Source: JBGRQA01 sp041725895 (lineage in GTDB: Bacteria > Bacteroidota > Bacteroidia > Bacteroidales > Marinifilaceae). Taken from it: a stretch of 64,000 bases of DNA. Below are positions 60,625 through 64,000 of the stretch, one piece after another. The first letter of the stretch is position 1; each line of letters begins with the position of its first letter. The stretch covers positions 124,001 to 188,000 of the forward strand of contig JBGRQA010000002.1 in NCBI GenBank assembly GCA_041725895.1. Direction: 5' to 3'. The position numbers and the translations under genes are program-made. The notes below the pieces were generated by a model, which saw nothing but the letters and a program-made list of their open reading frames with translations, was not told the DNA's origin and searched no databases.

Positions 60625-62019
60625 TTAAATGTTCTCCAGCTTATTCAATACTTCCTTAATGTTACCGGATGGACGTGGTGCATTCACGTTGATGATTTTT
60701 CCTTCCATATCAAATAGCATGAAGCGTGGAATTCCGTTGATCATGTAATCTTTACAGATGGATGATTTCCAGGCTTTGGCAGCATGTAGTTGAATTCCTT
60801 TCATTTGTTTTTTAGTAACCATTTTTTTCCAGGCTTCTTTGTTGTCATCTACGGATATACTTACGAAAGTCACGTTTTTGCCATGGAATTCTTTTTCCAG
60901 TTTCTCCAGGTAGGGGAGTTCTCCTCGACAAGGACCGCACCAGGTTGCCCAAACATCTACATAAACATACTTACCTTTAAGATCACTCAAGGCTACCTTG
61001 TTGCCTTCAATATCTTCAGCATCAAAGTCGAATGCTGGTTGACCTTTGGCCAGTTTTGCCCACTTGGCTAATTTTTTATCTACTTTAGTTATCCATTGCT
61101 GATTTGTACATTGCTTTTTGAATTGGGCTATGATCTCCTTATCAGCATTGGCTCCGTTTCTACCTACATAATCTTTGGTTGCAGCGTAGGTCAAATAGCT
61201 AATTACCTCCTTGTCGGTGATATTTTTTTCGATGGCAACAAATTTGGCCTTGGTATAGCCTGTCATGTTTTTCTCATAGCTCTCGTCGGCTTTCATGATT
61301 TTTTCGGCCAGGGAACCAATGTGTTCGTTGATAAAGTTTTGGTATTCTTCAACCTCCAAAATTTCAGCATTATTCAAATTGATCTTCTTCCTATAGGAAT
61401 TGAACTGCTCGGAGGGCTGGTACTCTCTGTTTCCGCTCAGGTAAGCATAGTAACCTGGATACCAGCTGTAATTTTTAGCCCAGTCGTACAATAATCTGGC
61501 TGTTTCGTATTTTGTGAAATTGGGATCAAGTTTTAGGTTCTGATTTTTTAGTTCATTGAACAATCGCAGCTTCACCTCGTAGATGCTATCTATTTTAGAG
61601 ATGAAAGCAGCCTCCTCCATGGAGAATAATTTTCGGATATCAGGAGTGATTGTTTCATTCAAAAGGAAGAGTTTGGCCAGGTAGTTGTTGATGTCTGCAT
61701 TTTCTCCTTCATAGGTGAGTGACTCATCGAATTCCTGGGTGTTTAATTTGATTTGCAAATCCTTTCCGGGGATCAGGAACATCTTGGTGTTTTCCTTTCC
61801 ATGTTTCAATGTAGCGTAGGTGGCTTTGGAAAGGGAGAGGGTGCCCTGGAAGTTTCCATTTTCATCCAGTGTGAGAGTGTCGGATTGGCTACTGCTGTTT
61901 ACGACTATTGTTTTGCCTTCAGGATTCTCAATGGTTCCATTGAATTGAACCTGCGAAGGGTCTTTTTGATTACAGGCAAACAGGGTTAAGAGGGCAAGGC
62001 CCCAACTCGTCTTTTTCAT
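60625..62019 (-). CDS. TlpA-type thiol-disulfide lipoprotein with DUF4369 domain
   Basis: 464 residues with a lipobox (Cys16 in LLTLFACNQK). The N-terminal DUF4369 beta domain (about 22-115) is followed by a helical middle region (about 120-325) and a C-terminal thioredoxin fold with the active site WCGPC (Cys361, Cys364) in VDVWATWCGPCRGELPYLEK. It reduces or exchanges disulfides in the periplasm. This architecture is very common in Bacteroidota. A single gene. Confidence 0.93.
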   Translation of the reverse strand: MKKTSWGLALLTLFACNQKDPSQVQFNGTIENPEGKTIVVNSSSQSDTLTLDENGNFQGTLSLSKATYATLKHGKENTKMFLIPGKDLQIKLNTQEFDESLTYEGENADINNYLAKLFLLNETITPDIRKLFSMEEAAFISKIDSIYEVKLRLFNELKNQNLKLDPNFTKYETARLLYDWAKNYSWYPGYYAYLSGNREYQPSEQFNSYRKKINLNNAEILEVEEYQNFINEHIGSLAEKIMKADESYEKNMTGYTKAKFVAIEKNITDKEVISYLTYAATKDYVGRNGANADKEIIAQFKKQCTNQQWITKVDKKLAKWAKLAKGQPAFDFDAEDIEGNKVALSDLKGKYVYVDVWATWCGPCRGELPYLEKLEKEFHGKNVTFVSISVDDNKEAWKKMVTKKQMKGIQLHAAKAWKSSICKDYMINGIPRFMLFDMEGKIINVNAPRPSGNIKEVLNKLENI

Positions 62020-62429
62020 AAGTATATTTTTTTGGTGAATTTTAGAATTTCATTTTGGGCATGAAGTCCCAAGTTACAAGCTTCCGGTGAAAGATACAAT
62101 AGGGATCTTATGTTTTGCCATTTTTCGTCTGGGAAAAGATCCGTAAATTTAGTATTGACCTGATGGTATGCTTCTCATACTAGTATTAAATAAGGTGAAG
62201 TTGCTTACCATGCGTTACTCTAATTTTTTATTGGAAATAATCCTTTTGTTTTCCTTGTATGTAGGTGGGGCTTTGAACAGAAGGGCAGGAAAAGAAGATC
62301 AATTATTGTCAATGTGACTTGTTTTTCTGATAAACATAGTCAAAATGGCAGTAAAATTAGACTGGCAAGGCTTTTGAAAATTGGTTGTTGGAATTACAAT
62401 CATTCGAATGAAGATTAAAAAAGATTGAT
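62020..62429. other. Intergenic upstream of clpB
   Basis: 410 bp between tlpA (minus) and clpB (plus). No gene, terminator or clear TAnnTTTG box; I do not see a heat-shock inverted repeat. Confidence 0.35.
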
Positions 62430-64000
62430 ATGAATTTTAATGACTTTACTATAAAATCACAGGAAGCCTTACAGCAAGCCTTTCAAATTGCTGAAGGATA
62501 CAAGCAACAATCGGTGGAACCCGCACATGTATTGAAGGGAATTCTGCATGTAGGAGAAAACATTAGCAACTACCTGTTTCAGAAATTGGGGGTAAACCTG
62601 GCCACTTTTTCACAAGTGCTGGATAAGATGGTAGAAGGTTATCCTCGTGTAAGCGGAGGAGAGCCCTTTTTGTCGCGGGAATCCAATGCGGCTTTGCAAG
62701 CGGCTCGTGCCGTGTCTCAAAAGATGGGAGATCAGTTCATTTCAATTGAACACATTTTGTTGGGACTGGTAAAAACAAATGATAGTGTTTCAAGGCTGAT
62801 GAAGGATAATGGTGTTACCGAGAAGGAATTGAAACTGGCTATTCAGGAACTTCGTAAGGGAGCCAAGGTGGATTCCCAGACTGCCGAGGATACTTTTAAC
62901 TCCCTGAAGCGTTTTGCAATCAATTTGAATGAGCGGGCCCGGGATGGGAAACTGGATCCTGTAATTGGAAGGGACGAGGAGATTCGACGCATCCTTCAGA
63001 TTCTTTCTCGACGCACCAAGAACAATCCTATTCTGATTGGGGAACCGGGGGTGGGGAAAACTGCCATTGCCGAAGGACTGGCCCATCGCATCATCAAGGG
63101 GGATGTGCCCGAGAACCTGAAATCGAAACAAATCTACTCTCTGGATATGGGGGCACTGATAGCAGGAGCCAAGTATAAGGGGGAATTCGAGGAACGACTT
63201 AAAGCCGTGGTGAAGGAGGTGGTGAGCTCCGAAGGGGAGGTCGTCCTTTTCATCGACGAGATCCATACCCTGGTGGGAGCCGGCAAGAGCGAAGGTGCTA
63301 TGGATGCGGCCAACATACTCAAACCAGCATTGGCCCGTGGCGATTTGAGAGCAATTGGTGCTACCACCCTGAACGAGTATCAGAAATATTTTGAGAAGGA
63401 CAAGGCCCTGGAGCGACGTTTCCAGAAGGTGATGGTGAACGAACCCGATACCTTGAGTACCATTTCTATATTAAGAGGCTTGAAGGAGCGTTACGAGAAT
63501 CACCACAAGGTGCGGATCAAGGACGACGCCATCATTTCGGCAGTGGAGCTATCGCAACGTTACATTTCTGATCGCTTTCTGCCCGATAAGGCCATCGACC
63601 TGATTGATGAGGCTGCAGCCAAGTTGCGCCTGGAGATGAACTCCGTGCCTGAAGCTTTGGATGAGATCGAGCGCCGAATCGCGCAGCTGGAGATTGAACG
63701 GGTGGCTATCCAACGTGAAGGAGATACCCGAAAAGTGGAGGAGTTGAGCCGTGAGATTGCTGATCTGAACGATGCCCGCACCCAGTACCGGGCCAAATGG
63801 GAGGCTGAAAAGTCTGTGATTGATGGTATCCAAGCGAACAAAGTTGAATTGGAGAATTTAAAATATGAGGCAGAAAAAGCCGAACGGGAAGGAGATTTTG
63901 GTCGGGTGGCCGAGATTCGTTACGGTCGTGAAAAAGAGGTGGAGGTCGAAATTGAACGATTGAAGGAGGAGTTGAAGGCCAACCAGAATTCCGATGCTCT
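62430..64000 (+). CDS. clpB: ClpB disaggregase (5' part)
   Basis: At least 523 residues; the gene runs off the window. Start MNFNDFTIKSQEALQQAFQI. The Clp N-domain (1-145) is followed by the first AAA+ domain with Walker A GEPGVGKTAIAEG, Walker B VLFIDEIHTLVGAG and the arginine-finger region ALERRFQKV. The coiled middle domain (from about 410) with its long charged helices then begins. It resolves protein aggregates with DnaK. GC content rises noticeably after 62,900. Confidence 0.96.
   Translation, partial: MNFNDFTIKSQEALQQAFQIAEGYKQQSVEPAHVLKGILHVGENISNYLFQKLGVNLATFSQVLDKMVEGYPRVSGGEPFLSRESNAALQAARAVSQKMGDQFISIEHILLGLVKTNDSVSRLMKDNGVTEKELKLAIQELRKGAKVDSQTAEDTFNSLKRFAINLNERARDGKLDPVIGRDEEIRRILQILSRRTKNNPILIGEPGVGKTAIAEGLAHRIIKGDVPENLKSKQIYSLDMGALIAGAKYKGEFEERLKAVVKEVVSSEGEVVLFIDEIHTLVGAGKSEGAMDAANILKPALARGDLRAIGATTLNEYQKYFEKDKALERRFQKVMVNEPDTLSTISILRGLKERYENHHKVRIKDDAIISAVELSQRYISDRFLPDKAIDLIDEAAAKLRLEMNSVPEALDEIERRIAQLEIERVAIQREGDTRKVEELSREIADLNDARTQYRAKWEAEKSVIDGIQANKVELENLKYEAEKAEREGDFGRVAEIRYGREKEVEVEIERLKEELKANQNSDA

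Overview
The window is Bacteroidota DNA, most likely from a marine member of Bacteroidales/Marinilabiliales; I cannot name the genus. The signs are the low GC content, many -7 promoter boxes of the form TAnnTTTG, non-ATG starts with weak ribosome binding sites, lineage-typical families (DUF3822, DUF1338, Hpt/LytTR regulators, S9 and S41 peptidases, DUF4369-TlpA lipoproteins) and a 'GG-Bacteroidales' radical-SAM peptide cluster.

Layout. 0.3-7 kb: a GIY-YIG protein, a LytS/LytTR-type two-component pair, then a secreted esterase and a secreted GH13 maltodextrinase, and a DUF1338 protein. 7.4-11.6 kb: a RiPP cluster on the minus strand with two short precursor genes, a radical-SAM/SPASM maturase and a partner 'pseudo-rSAM' protein. 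The precursors are tandem duplicates. Each carries its own promoter, a 5'-leader hairpin with a compensatory base-pair change, and a palindrome exactly 189 nt upstream of the start codon. 12.6-17.8 kb: two tandem tRNA-Asp genes, rsmD, DUF3822, a RecD2-like helicase and a receiver-PP2C regulator. 17.8-24.3 kb: a nucleotide-sugar run on the minus strand (ugd, uxs, rfbA, rfbC, rfbD and a phosphohexomutase) that makes UDP-GlcA, UDP-xylose and most of dTDP-rhamnose, without rfbB. 24.7-36 kb: housekeeping genes (rpsA, STAS protein, rnz, C1 peptidase, guaA, Hpt protein, S41 protease, THUMP methyltransferase) and a SiaB/SiaC-like kinase and phosphoprotein pair. 36-57 kb: two paralogous ~1,025-residue ABCG-type fusion transporters in opposite orientation bracket a DPP-IV peptidase, a 1.7 kb non-coding stretch with a 21-bp tandem repeat array, a MATE exporter, a BamA-like protein, Tag glycosylase and several lipoproteins. 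57-64 kb: a peroxiredoxin-like protein, one IS1182-family element whose transposase needs a -1 frameshift, an OsmC protein, a TlpA-type lipoprotein and the 5' part of clpB, which runs off the window.

How the parts fit. The sugar genes feed surface polysaccharide synthesis. The STAS, PP2C, SiaB/SiaC and Hpt proteins look like parts of phosphorylation-based partner-switching control, though they are spread over 20 kb. The peroxiredoxin, OsmC and TlpA genes around the IS form a loose redox group. The least explained items are the RiPP cluster with its structured duplicated leaders, the 21-bp repeat array, the terminator-like hairpin inside rnz, and the TerB/FHA-like/ABCG fusion transporters.
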